Part shown: piece by piece, positions 34,655 to 45,058 of the stretch
Layout of the letters: the number at the start of each line of letters is the position of its first letter
Numbering within the stretch: position 1 is the first letter of the stretch
Source of the DNA: Arthrobacter sp. MMS18-M83
Lineage (GTDB): Bacteria; Actinomycetota; Actinomycetes; Actinomycetales; Micrococcaceae
Length of the DNA stretch: 64,000 nt
Assembly: GCF_026683955.1 (NCBI RefSeq)
Contig: NZ_CP113343.1
Span: 4,836,001-4,900,000, forward strand
Direction: 5' to 3'
The notes under the pieces: model-generated
Databases searched by the model: none
Told to the model about the DNA's origin: nothing
What the model saw: only the letters and a program-made list of their open reading frames with translations
Made by a program: the position numbers and the translations under genes

Positions 34655-36772
34655 ATGAGTGAGTTGGTAACCTCGGACCCCGCCGACGTCGGGCCTCTGC
34701 TTCGGCTGGTGGGCATCGACAAGAATTTCGGGCCGGTGCAGGCACTGGTCGACATCACCCTTGAGGTGCCGATCGGGAAGGTGACTGCGCTTGCCGGTGA
34801 CAACGGCGCGGGCAAATCGGTATTGATCAAATGCGTCGCCGGCATTCACGCCCCCGACGACGGCCAGCTGTTTTGGGAAAGCAAGCCCGTACGGTTGAAC
34901 TCGCCGCACGAAGCCGCCGCGCTTGGCATCGAGACCGTCTATCAGGACCTGGCCCTGTGCGACAACCTCGACATCGTGCAGAACCTGTTCTTGGGCCGCG
35001 AGCGGCTGCGCCATTTTCTCCTCGACGAGGAGAGCATGGAGGTCACGGCCAGGGAAACGCTTGCCAGCCTGGCCGTGACCACAGTGCGTTCCATCCGGCA
35101 GCCCGTCGCATCGCTGTCCGGTGGGCAACGCCAGTCGGTATCGATCGCGAAATCCGTGCTGTGGAACTCGAAGCTCGTCATTATGGACGAACCGACGGCA
35201 GCTCTCGGCGTCGCGCAGACCGAGGTTGTCCTCCACCTTATTCGCCAGCTCGCAGACCGTGGCGTCGCAGTCATCGTTATCTCGCACAACATGAACGACG
35301 TGTTCGAGGTTGCCGACCGCATCGCCGTGCTCAGGCTCGGGCGTCTCGTGGAAGTTCGGCCCGTCACAGAAATGGACCGGCAGATCGTGGTCGACCTCAT
35401 GACCACGGGTTTCTCCGATCGGGCAAGGCCCGAACTTGCGCCGTCGGCGCCGTTGAAACGCCCGCTGCCCGCCGTCAAGGGGCCGCTCCCCTCGACCTCT
35501 GCTGCCCTCCAGGACGAGCCGACCACCGCAGCCGCAGCGCGGAAGGCCGCACTGGCGTTGAACCCCGACATCACCGCAACGTCGCTGCCTGAATACTTCC
35601 GCGCAGCGCTGGCGCGGGTTCGGGGCGGCGAGAGCGGGGTGTTGCCTGTACTCGCAGGCCTGTTGCTGATCTCTGTGCTGTTCCAATCGCTGAACCCGAA
35701 CTTCCTGACTCCCGGCAACATGGTGAACCTGCTCATTCAAGGTTCAGTGTTCATGCTGCTGGCGATGGGCCAGGTCTTCGTGCTCCTGCTCGGCGAAATC
35801 GACCTCTCAATCGGGTACGTCGGCGGAGTGGGCGGCGTCATCATGGCCGAACTCGTCCAGGAGTCGACCGGCTGGCCGTGGTGGGCGGCTATCGCGGTCG
35901 GGTTGGTCAGCTGCGCCGGTATCGGGGTATTGCACGGAACCATCATCACCCGCCTCGGGCTACCGTCATTCGTCGTGACGCTCGGCGGCCAGCTCGGCTG
36001 GCTCGGCGTGATGCTCATCATCCTCGGCAGTGGCGGCGTGGTTCCCATCAACGACACCGTCATCAACAACATCGCCAGCGGCAACCTCAGCCCGATCACC
36101 AGCTGGATCCTCATGCTCGTCGTCGTCGGAGCGTTCAGCACGTGGACGTGGCTGCGGGACGGCCGCCGTCGTAACACGGGACTCGTCGCGCCGCCAGCCA
36201 GCGTGAGCGCCCTGAAGATCGCAGCGGTGCTAGCCGCGGGCGTGGCCCTCGTCTGGCTGTGTAATACCGACCGCGGCACCCTGGTCGAAATCAGCGGGGT
36301 GCCGTGGGTGCTACTCGTGGTGCTCGGAGTCCTCGCTACTTGGACGTTGCTGCTCGGGCGCACCCGGTTCGGTCGCTACGTCTACGCTATTGGCGGCAAC
36401 GCGGAGGCCGCACGGCGGGGAGGCGTGAACCTCGCGCGCATTCGGACCCTCGCCTTCATGCTCGCTTCCTTCACCGCAGGTATCGGCGGAATCGTCTACG
36501 CGTCGCGGCTCCGCTCCGTCTCGACGTCGTACGACGGCGGCACGCTGGTTCTTTACGCCGTGGCGGCCGCGGTGATCGGCGGGACTAGCCTGTTCGGGGG
36601 GCGGGGCAAGGTACTGCACGGAGTGCTCGGCGGGCTGGTCATCGCGACGATCGATAACGGCATGGGACTGCAGGGCTACAGCGCGCCGGCTAAATACGTA
36701 GTCACCGCCCTGGTTCTGGTTGCAGCGGTGACGATCGACGCGGTCGCCCGCCGCGGGCGTTCCCGGACGTAA
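34655..36772 (+). CDS. Fused sugar ABC transporter ATPase-permease
   Basis: 705 residues in one frame. Residues 1 to about 255 are a single ABC domain: Walker A AGDNGAGKSVLIK (47-59), signature LSGGQRQSVSIA, Walker B LVIMDEPTAALG. A Pro/Ala linker follows (about 260-310). The rest is a RbsC/XylH-type permease with about 10 helices: LLAMGQVFVLLLGEIDLSIG, PSFVVTLGGQLGWLGVM, GGTSLFGGRGKVLHGVLGG. In the usual Rbs/Xyl systems the ATPase has two ABC domains and the permease is a separate protein; here a half-size ATPase is fused to the permease, predicting a homodimeric transporter. No frame interruption supports an artefact. Confidence 0.92.
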   Translation: MSELVTSDPADVGPLLRLVGIDKNFGPVQALVDITLEVPIGKVTALAGDNGAGKSVLIKCVAGIHAPDDGQLFWESKPVRLNSPHEAAALGIETVYQDLALCDNLDIVQNLFLGRERLRHFLLDEESMEVTARETLASLAVTTVRSIRQPVASLSGGQRQSVSIAKSVLWNSKLVIMDEPTAALGVAQTEVVLHLIRQLADRGVAVIVISHNMNDVFEVADRIAVLRLGRLVEVRPVTEMDRQIVVDLMTTGFSDRARPELAPSAPLKRPLPAVKGPLPSTSAALQDEPTTAAAARKAALALNPDITATSLPEYFRAALARVRGGESGVLPVLAGLLLISVLFQSLNPNFLTPGNMVNLLIQGSVFMLLAMGQVFVLLLGEIDLSIGYVGGVGGVIMAELVQESTGWPWWAAIAVGLVSCAGIGVLHGTIITRLGLPSFVVTLGGQLGWLGVMLIILGSGGVVPINDTVINNIASGNLSPITSWILMLVVVGAFSTWTWLRDGRRRNTGLVAPPASVSALKIAAVLAAGVALVWLCNTDRGTLVEISGVPWVLLVVLGVLATWTLLLGRTRFGRYVYAIGGNAEAARRGGVNLARIRTLAFMLASFTAGIGGIVYASRLRSVSTSYDGGTLVLYAVAAAVIGGTSLFGGRGKVLHGVLGGLVIATIDNGMGLQGYSAPAKYVVTALVLVAAVTIDAVARRGRSRT

Positions 36773-36782
36773 GGAGGCAACA

Positions 36783-37646
36783 ATGACTGATTCCGGACCA
36801 GTGCTTGCGGTCGGCGGCACCGGCATGCTGGGTGGCCAGGTGGTGTCCGAGCTGTTGGCGCGAGGGAAGCAAGTCCGTGCCCTGGTGCGCCCGGGTTCGG
36901 ACGCAACGCGCCTTGAAGCCCTTGGTGCCACGATCGCCCGGGGCGACATGATGGAGCCCGAGTCGCTGCTGCGCGCCATGGACGGCGTTGACGCTGTGGT
37001 CACCTCCGCAGCTGGATACACGCGGCACCGGGAGGGCGACAGCCCCGTCATCGACACCGTGGGCAACATCAACCTTGTCGATGCGGCAAGCCGCGCCGGC
37101 ATTCGCAGATTCGTCCTGACGAGCATCCTCACCTGTGACCAGACCCCGGATGTTCCGCACTTCTGGCACAAGAAACTGACTGAAGATCGCCTCGAAGAAC
37201 TCGGGGTCCCGTTCGTGGCACTGCGTCCGGGCGCATTCCTTGACCAGATCACTCGCTACGGGGACCCTTTCAGCGAAGGGCGGATCACGTGGTTCGGGTC
37301 GTCGAGCGTTCCGCTGACGTTCGTGCTCACCGCCGACCTCGCTGGCTACCTTGCCGCAGCGGTCGAAGCAAGCGGGGTCGAGGGGCAGCGTATCGACATC
37401 GGCTGGGACCAGCCCGTAAGCATGCAGGAGATCGCTGACCTCTCCGCCCAGCTGCTCGGCAGACAGGTTCAGCTCGTCCTCAACCCAATCAACCCGATGG
37501 CGAAGGACCTTGGCGCCATGATGGACTGGTTCCAAAGCGGCCGCTATGTGGCCGATACCTCACGACAACGCGAAGTGTTCGGCCCTCCTCCAACCGCAAA
37601 GGACGCCGTCGCCCGCCTGATCACCAGCCTCGGACATCCAGTCTGA
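36783..37646 (+). CDS. NmrA-like NAD(P)-binding protein
   Basis: 287 residues, atypical SDR. N-terminal PVLAVGGTGMLGGQVVSELL is the GxxGxxG dinucleotide-binding motif, followed by VRALVRPGSDATRLE. No YxxxK active site is evident, as in the NmrA/HSCARG group, which either senses NADP(H) or reduces quinones or sugar-derived substrates. A perfect AAGGAGG precedes the ATG, 10 bases after the transporter stop, so it is in the same operon and may act on the imported sugar or as a regulator. Confidence 0.88.
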   Translation: MTDSGPVLAVGGTGMLGGQVVSELLARGKQVRALVRPGSDATRLEALGATIARGDMMEPESLLRAMDGVDAVVTSAAGYTRHREGDSPVIDTVGNINLVDAASRAGIRRFVLTSILTCDQTPDVPHFWHKKLTEDRLEELGVPFVALRPGAFLDQITRYGDPFSEGRITWFGSSSVPLTFVLTADLAGYLAAAVEASGVEGQRIDIGWDQPVSMQEIADLSAQLLGRQVQLVLNPINPMAKDLGAMMDWFQSGRYVADTSRQREVFGPPPTAKDAVARLITSLGHPV

Positions 37647-37706
37647 CTAAGCCGGCCCGACGACGGCCAAGCGCGGTTTACTGCTAACTTACGGCGGGCA
37701 GTGCGT

Positions 37707-40208
<2,502 letters not shown>

Positions 40209-40340
40209 TTCGCCACACTCCTGGCTGCCGCCTACCTTGATGCTACGTCTCTGCAGGCCTTCTTGGGGCATTTGCCGGGGCAGAATATTAGAGGGCCAAA
40301 TTCGTGAAGAATGGAAGCACCACTGAGGAGAGGGATCGCA

Positions 40341-40805
40341 ATGAACACCCTGAAGGACCGCCTGCATGCCGACGTCGTCGTCCATATGAAGGACCACAAC
40401 AAGACCGCGCTCACCACGGTGCGCAACGTGCTGGGAGAAATCGAGACGCGCGAGAAGTCCGGTAAGACACCCATCCAACTGGACGACACCCAGGTGACGG
40501 CTCTGCTGCAAAAGGAAGCCGCCAAGCGCCGGGACACCGCCCGCATCTACACGGAAGCTGGTGAAGCGGGGCGCGCCGCCGCGGAAATCACCGAAGCAGA
40601 AGTCATCGAGGCATACTTGCCCAAGATGTTGACCACAACCGAAGTTGAGGCAATCGTCGACGAAACCATCGCTGCCTTGAAAGCCGACGGCCAGGAGCTC
40701 ACCATCAGGCAGATGGGTGCAGTGATGAAGCCGGTCACAGCCAAGGTGGCTGGCCGCTTCGACGGCAAGTTGGTCAGCGACATCGTCCGGACCAGACTGG
40801 CATAA
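40341..40805 (+). CDS. GatB/YqeY domain protein
   Basis: 154 residues. [20 protein letters not shown] and the segment [17 protein letters not shown] are typical of YqeY, a helical domain shared with the GatB tail that binds tRNA; stand-alone members have no firm function. The start at 40341 follows GAGGAGAGGG. Divergent from clpC. Confidence 0.92.
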   Translation: MNTLKDRLHADVVVHMKDHNKTALTTVRNVLGEIETREKSGKTPIQLDDTQVTALLQKEAAKRRDTARIYTEAGEAGRAAAEITEAEVIEAYLPKMLTTTEVEAIVDETIAALKADGQELTIRQMGAVMKPVTAKVAGRFDGKLVSDIVRTRLA

Positions 40806-40837
40806 ACCGGAACCCGTGTTGGCCGGGAGGAGTAGCC

Positions 40838-41701
40838 ATGGCCGCAATCATTTTGGTATGGAATCCAGGCCTTTGGAACGCTTGGAACTACGATGCCGTG
40901 ATCGATCATGTGGCCGACGCGGGTCAATTCCTTGACCGGTGGAGCGTCGGGCGACACCGGAACATCCAGCCTGGAACACAGGCGTGGCTCCTCCTGCAGG
41001 GCCAGGGCCAACACGGGCGCGGGCTCATCGGGCATGGCGTGGTCATGTCCGAAACCTATGAGGCGCAAGAATCCTCCGATCCGGGCAGCGCCGTGCGGTA
41101 CGTAAACGTCGCTTTCGATGCCTTGCTTCCCCTCGGAGACCAAATACCAACTAGTGCTCTCGCCAGTGAAGCGCCCGGCGTGGTCTGGAACAGGGTCCGC
41201 GGTTCCGGGAGGGCCATCCCCCCAGGGCTGGAACGCGGGCTTCAGCGCCTGTGGCGCGAGCACGGACCAGCGGCGTCCGACCCGAGCCTGACAGTTCCCG
41301 GAACCTACCCCGAGGAAGCCGTCAGCCGGGTTGAAGTGAACCGCTACGAGCGGAGCCGGGAAGCCCGACGGATCTGCCTGGCTTTCCACGGAACGTCCTG
41401 TGCCGCATGCGGCTTCTCCTTCGAAGTCACGTACGGGGATATCGGCAAGGACTTCATCCAGGTCCACCATGTGGTTCCCGTGTCGCAACTCGGTAGCGGC
41501 TACCGGCTGGATCCGGTATCGGACCTCGTTCCGCTCTGCGCCAACTGCCACGCAATGGCACACCACGGCGTGGGCACGCCACGCACGGTGGCGGAGCTGC
41601 GCAGGGCGATCGCCGCTGCAGGTCACTTGTCCGGCCAAGTAGTGGACGACACGGCATTGGCCGCTCAGGACGCCGCCCACCGGATCCTCGAGCAGCGGTA
41701 A
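40838..41701 (+). CDS. EVE/PUA-like domain fused to HNH endonuclease (putative type IV restriction)
   Basis: 287 residues. The N-terminal part (about 1-105) resembles the EVE/PUA-superfamily base reader: [56 protein letters not shown]. The C-terminal HNH nuclease has zinc pairs C188/C191 (CAACGF) and C234/C237 (CANCH), and the catalytic histidines H210-H211 in [19 protein letters not shown] proteins known from other bacteria cleave DNA with modified cytosine, so this may be a solitary modification-dependent restriction enzyme. No methyltransferase is adjacent, as expected for type IV. Start supported by GGGAGGAG. Confidence 0.85.
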   Translation: MAAIILVWNPGLWNAWNYDAVIDHVADAGQFLDRWSVGRHRNIQPGTQAWLLLQGQGQHGRGLIGHGVVMSETYEAQESSDPGSAVRYVNVAFDALLPLGDQIPTSALASEAPGVVWNRVRGSGRAIPPGLERGLQRLWREHGPAASDPSLTVPGTYPEEAVSRVEVNRYERSREARRICLAFHGTSCAACGFSFEVTYGDIGKDFIQVHHVVPVSQLGSGYRLDPVSDLVPLCANCHAMAHHGVGTPRTVAELRRAIAAAGHLSGQVVDDTALAAQDAAHRILEQR

Positions 41702-41898
41702 CCGTCCCGCCCCCACCTTGCACTAGCCAGTCGCGGTTCTTCCCCGTATTTTGGTTAACCACACTGTGTGGCGGGCATCGCACGCTGTGAGTCAGATGAT
41801 CCATTTGCCGGACCAAACGTCCAGGGCGCGACGGCGCGTCTTGGACCCGGCGAGACCTACCGGGCGTCACCAGCCGCCCGCTGTTCAGGAGGATACGC
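41702..41898. other. Intergenic with small inverted repeats
   Basis: Holds CCACACTGTGTGG (41759-41771) and an imperfect stem from about 41819 (GTCCAGGGCGCG) to 41846 (CGCGTCTTGGAC), ahead of the DUF1508 gene. Possible control elements; nothing firm. Confidence 0.35.
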
Positions 41899-42270
41899 AT
41901 GACCGGAATGTTTGAAGTCTTCATCGACGAGGACACGAGCTTCAGATTCAGACTCAAAGCACCGGACGGAACCGTGGTGGCAGTCTCCAGGTCCTTTCCC
42001 GACAAACTCGCCGCAGTGTGCGGCATCAGTGATGTGCGTGAGTGTGCCGGAATGGGCCTGATCACCGATCTATGCCCGGAAGTACCCGTCCGCGGACCTT
42101 CACCAACGCCGCCGGTCCCCGTTGCAAAGCAAGCCAGCCCATCCGCGATTCCACATCTTCCCGTCCCGCCGCGGCGCCACAATCCACTGCCGGCAAGAGA
42201 TCGAACCGCCCAGCCCTGGCACACCGCGGAACGGGTGGAGGCGGCTTGCGTGGGATTGGTTGAGGCGTAG
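41899..42270 (+). CDS. DUF1508 (YegP-like) domain protein with Pro-rich tail
   Basis: 123 residues. Residues 1 to about 58 are a YegP-type domain: FEVFIDEDTSFRFRLKAPDG, then VSRSFPDKLAAVCGISDVRE. The tail is rich in Pro/Ala and low in complexity. A strong AGGAGG precedes the ATG. YegP domains are small, often stress-associated and of unknown function. Confidence 0.8.
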   Translation: MTGMFEVFIDEDTSFRFRLKAPDGTVVAVSRSFPDKLAAVCGISDVRECAGMGLITDLCPEVPVRGPSPTPPVPVAKQASPSAIPHLPVPPRRHNPLPARDRTAQPWHTAERVEAACVGLVEA

Positions 42271-42319
42271 ACCCACCTTGGAAGCAGACTTGGTGCGGGC
42301 GAACTTCCCTCGGCCCAGG

Positions 42320-44488
42320 CTACCGTTGACCCTGCGGAGCAGGAGGGACGCGCAGGCTGCCGTACCGCTCCATTCGATGCCACCGCAAATGCACGCCTGC
42401 CAGGGCAGTAACCACCGACTGGATGACGACGAGATACATGAGCTGCCGATACACGAACTGCTGAAGCGGAAGCGTCCACAGCGGGCGAAGCCGTTCATTG
42501 TCGAGCCGGAACGCGTAGGCGGCCATGAGGAATTGAACGAGAAGGAAGACCAGCCAGAGTTCCGCGATCCTGACCGGATCAAGGAATATCAGGCCGTAGA
42601 CAGCAAAGATATCGACGATAGGGGCGAACAAGGGAAGGAACACTTGGAGGACCAGCAGGTAACCGAGCCCTCGCCGGCCGAGCTTGCCGGCCTGGCCACC
42701 CTGCACTACCGCGCCGCGGTGCTTCCACATTGCCTGGAGCGTGCCGTAGCACCAACGGTATCGCTGCTTCCAGAGCGCGCCCAGGCTCGCGGGTGCCTCG
42801 GTCCAGGCCCTCGCGTCCTCCTGGTATACGACGCGCCAACCGTCGCGGCACAGGGACATGGTCAGGTCCGTGTCCTCGGCGAGAGTGTCGTCGCTGACTC
42901 CGCCAACCCGGTGGAGGGCTTCGCGCCGGAAGGCACCGATAGCCCCGGGAACGGTCGGCATGCACTCCGCAACGTCGAACAATCGGCGGTCCAGATTAAA
43001 GCCGACGACGTACTCGATGTGCTGCCAGGCGCCGAGGATCCCTCCGCGGTTGGCTACCTTGGTGTTCCCCGAAATCGCGCCCACCCGTGGATCGGCAAAA
43101 GGCTGAATGAGGGCATGGACCGTGTCCGGTTCGAAGACTGTGTCGCCGTCCACCATCACCACAAGGTCGTGGCTGGCGGCAGCGATTCCGGCATTCAGGG
43201 CCGACGGCTTACCGCCGTTCTCCTTCCGGATCACAGTGACGCCCGGCAGCCCAAGCGCTTCCACGATGTCGGCGGTACTGTCGGTCGATCCGTCGTCGAC
43301 AACGATGATCTCAACCGGATGGGTCGAGGCAACGATGGATCGGACTGCGGCTTCGATGCCTGCCGATTCGTTGTAGGCGGGCACAATCACGCTGACAGGC
43401 TCGGTGACCTCGGGCCGCACCGGCACGTCCACCCGCCGGCGGCCGCCGGTGGCCGCCCGGAGGCGACGCGAAACTCGCCTATGGCGCGCCGCGAAGGCGA
43501 CGACGAGTACGGCACGGATGACCGTGACAATTCCCGCCGCAACGAGAGCCCACGAAATGGCGGTGATGACAAAATCGCTGAGCCGTATGCCCCACACGAA
43601 CGCCGTTCCGCTGAGTTGCTCCCCCGCTGATGCGTCCCGCATGCTTGTGATCCCGACGGTGTCGCCCACCGTCGTGACCCGGAAGCCTTGGTCCGCGAAC
43701 GTCGTCAGGGCGGAGTCGAGCGCCGCGACCGTCTGGTCCCGGTCTCCACCGCCGTCGTGCATCAAGAGGATCTGGCCCTGCGGGCCGGACGGGGCCAGGT
43801 TCCGCTCGATCGCGGCGATGCCGGGCCGCCGCCAATCCTCGCTGTCCTTGGTGGTGAGCACGGTGAGGTAGCCCTGATCCGCCGCGGCGCGCATCGCTCT
43901 CCAGGTGCCGTCCCTGACGGCGTCGCTCTCAGAGCTGTACGGCGGCCGCAGGAGCGTAGCGGCGTGGCCGGTGATGCCGGCGATCGTTTGCTGGCCTCCC
44001 TGGACCTCGAGCTGCTGGCGCCAAGCCGGAGCGCTTCCGAGGTCGGCGTGGGTCAGCGTGTGAACGCCGATCTCGTGGCCTTCGGCCGTAATTCGGCGCA
44101 GGAGGTCGGGGTTGTCGATCGCTGCCGAGCCGACCACGAAGAACGTCCCATGGACGTGATGTTTCCGCAAGACGTCAAGGATCTGCGGAGTCCACACGGG
44201 GTCCGGTCCGTCGTCGAACGTCAGGGCGACAGTGCGATCCGGCGGACTTACGGTGCGGACAGTCCCGCCACGGGAATCGATGACCGGACCGCCCTGGGAG
44301 ACGGACTTCGGGACGGAACTTGCGGGCCCGTCCGCTGGCACGGAGTCATCGCCGATCCCGCCGAGGTGGTGCATATATCCCTGCACCACAAGCGCAACAC
44401 CAAGCGCCAGCAGGACGGCCACAAGGATGAACCAGTGTGCCTTGACACCAACCGGAGCAGTCCGCTTGCTGAGGCGACGCCCAGTCAC
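42320..44488 (-). CDS. Polysaccharide deacetylase - family 2 glycosyltransferase fusion
   Basis: 722 residues. One N-terminal membrane helix (WFILVAVLLALGVALVV), then a NodB-type deacetylase domain (about 85-290) with the metal/catalytic motif TFDDGPD, histidine pair HTLTHADL and RPPYS. Two helices precede a processive GT2 domain (about 370-620): SVIVPAYNESAG, VVDDGSTDST, VMVDGDTVFEPD, AEDTDLTM, and QRYRW (QxxRW). C-terminal helices complete the pore. The arrangement unites the functions of PgaC-like synthase and PgaB-like deacetylase in one chain, predicting a partly de-acetylated beta-linked N-acetylhexosamine polymer for envelope or biofilm. It overlaps the upstream membrane protein by 4 bases. 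Confidence 0.93.
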   Translation of the reverse strand: MTGRRLSKRTAPVGVKAHWFILVAVLLALGVALVVQGYMHHLGGIGDDSVPADGPASSVPKSVSQGGPVIDSRGGTVRTVSPPDRTVALTFDDGPDPVWTPQILDVLRKHHVHGTFFVVGSAAIDNPDLLRRITAEGHEIGVHTLTHADLGSAPAWRQQLEVQGGQQTIAGITGHAATLLRPPYSSESDAVRDGTWRAMRAAADQGYLTVLTTKDSEDWRRPGIAAIERNLAPSGPQGQILLMHDGGGDRDQTVAALDSALTTFADQGFRVTTVGDTVGITSMRDASAGEQLSGTAFVWGIRLSDFVITAISWALVAAGIVTVIRAVLVVAFAARHRRVSRRLRAATGGRRRVDVPVRPEVTEPVSVIVPAYNESAGIEAAVRSIVASTHPVEIIVVDDGSTDSTADIVEALGLPGVTVIRKENGGKPSALNAGIAAASHDLVVMVDGDTVFEPDTVHALIQPFADPRVGAISGNTKVANRGGILGAWQHIEYVVGFNLDRRLFDVAECMPTVPGAIGAFRREALHRVGGVSDDTLAEDTDLTMSLCRDGWRVVYQEDARAWTEAPASLGALWKQRYRWCYGTLQAMWKHRGAVVQGGQAGKLGRRGLGYLLVLQVFLPLFAPIVDIFAVYGLIFLDPVRIAELWLVFLLVQFLMAAYAFRLDNERLRPLWTLPLQQFVYRQLMYLVVIQSVVTALAGVHLRWHRMERYGSLRVPPAPQGQR

Positions 44489-45000
44489 GGGTGCGCGGGC
44501 GTGGACGGGCGCGTTGCCTGGCCGGGAGCGTTCCCACTCTTGCCCGGACTGGTTGGCGGCGCAGGAGTCGCGGCAGGAGCGAAGGGGGCAGCGTGCAGCG
44601 CGGCCGCACCGTTGATCGGTTGTGCCACAGGAATGGGCGACGGCGGAGTCCCCGGAGCCTGGAAAGCCACCGGCGCTACTGGCGCAAGCCGCTGATCTTC
44701 GTTTGCTGGGGGCCCTGCGGCATTGGAAACCGGTGCCGCAGGAGATGACGGAAGATCACGGGCAACCGGGGCCGCCGGAGCGGCAGGAACCGACGGCAGG
44801 GGCAGGTACGGCGCCGCAATGTTTGGCCCGCCGACTAAAGCGACCAACAGGAGAATGACATACCCTGCCGCGAGTCCGAGTGCCCCGAGGCCGATCAGCT
44901 TAACCCGACGCAGACGCCGACCCGAGGCGTCTACAAAGACGGGCCCACGCTGCGATGCGGACTCGGGCTGATCGGAGGTTTCATTAAGTGCTGCCATCAA
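44485..45000 (-). CDS. Pro/Ala-rich single-pass membrane protein
   Basis: 171 residues. A cytoplasmic N-terminus ends in RRLRRVKLIG, followed by one membrane helix (LGALGLAAGYVILLLVALVGG) and an extracellular tail of about 110 residues dominated by Pro and Ala (VPAAPAAPVARDLPSSPAAP). Its stop overlaps the start of the deacetylase-glycosyltransferase, so it is probably an accessory or wall-spanning partner of the polymer synthase. Start is ATGATG; either may be used. Confidence 0.8.
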   Translation of the reverse strand: MMAALNETSDQPESASQRGPVFVDASGRRLRRVKLIGLGALGLAAGYVILLLVALVGGPNIAAPYLPLPSVPAAPAAPVARDLPSSPAAPVSNAAGPPANEDQRLAPVAPVAFQAPGTPPSPIPVAQPINGAAALHAAPFAPAATPAPPTSPGKSGNAPGQATRPSTPAHP

Positions 45001-45058
45001 GCATCAATCCTAGAGGACTCGCCACCGAGCCGGAAAAGCATCACGAGCGAATGTCCCG

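Noticed and set aside
42122..43630. 502-codon plus-strand frame
   Set aside because: Antisense to the well-supported deacetylase-glycosyltransferase; composition (DDRGEQGKEH-type charge) is typical of antisense frames.
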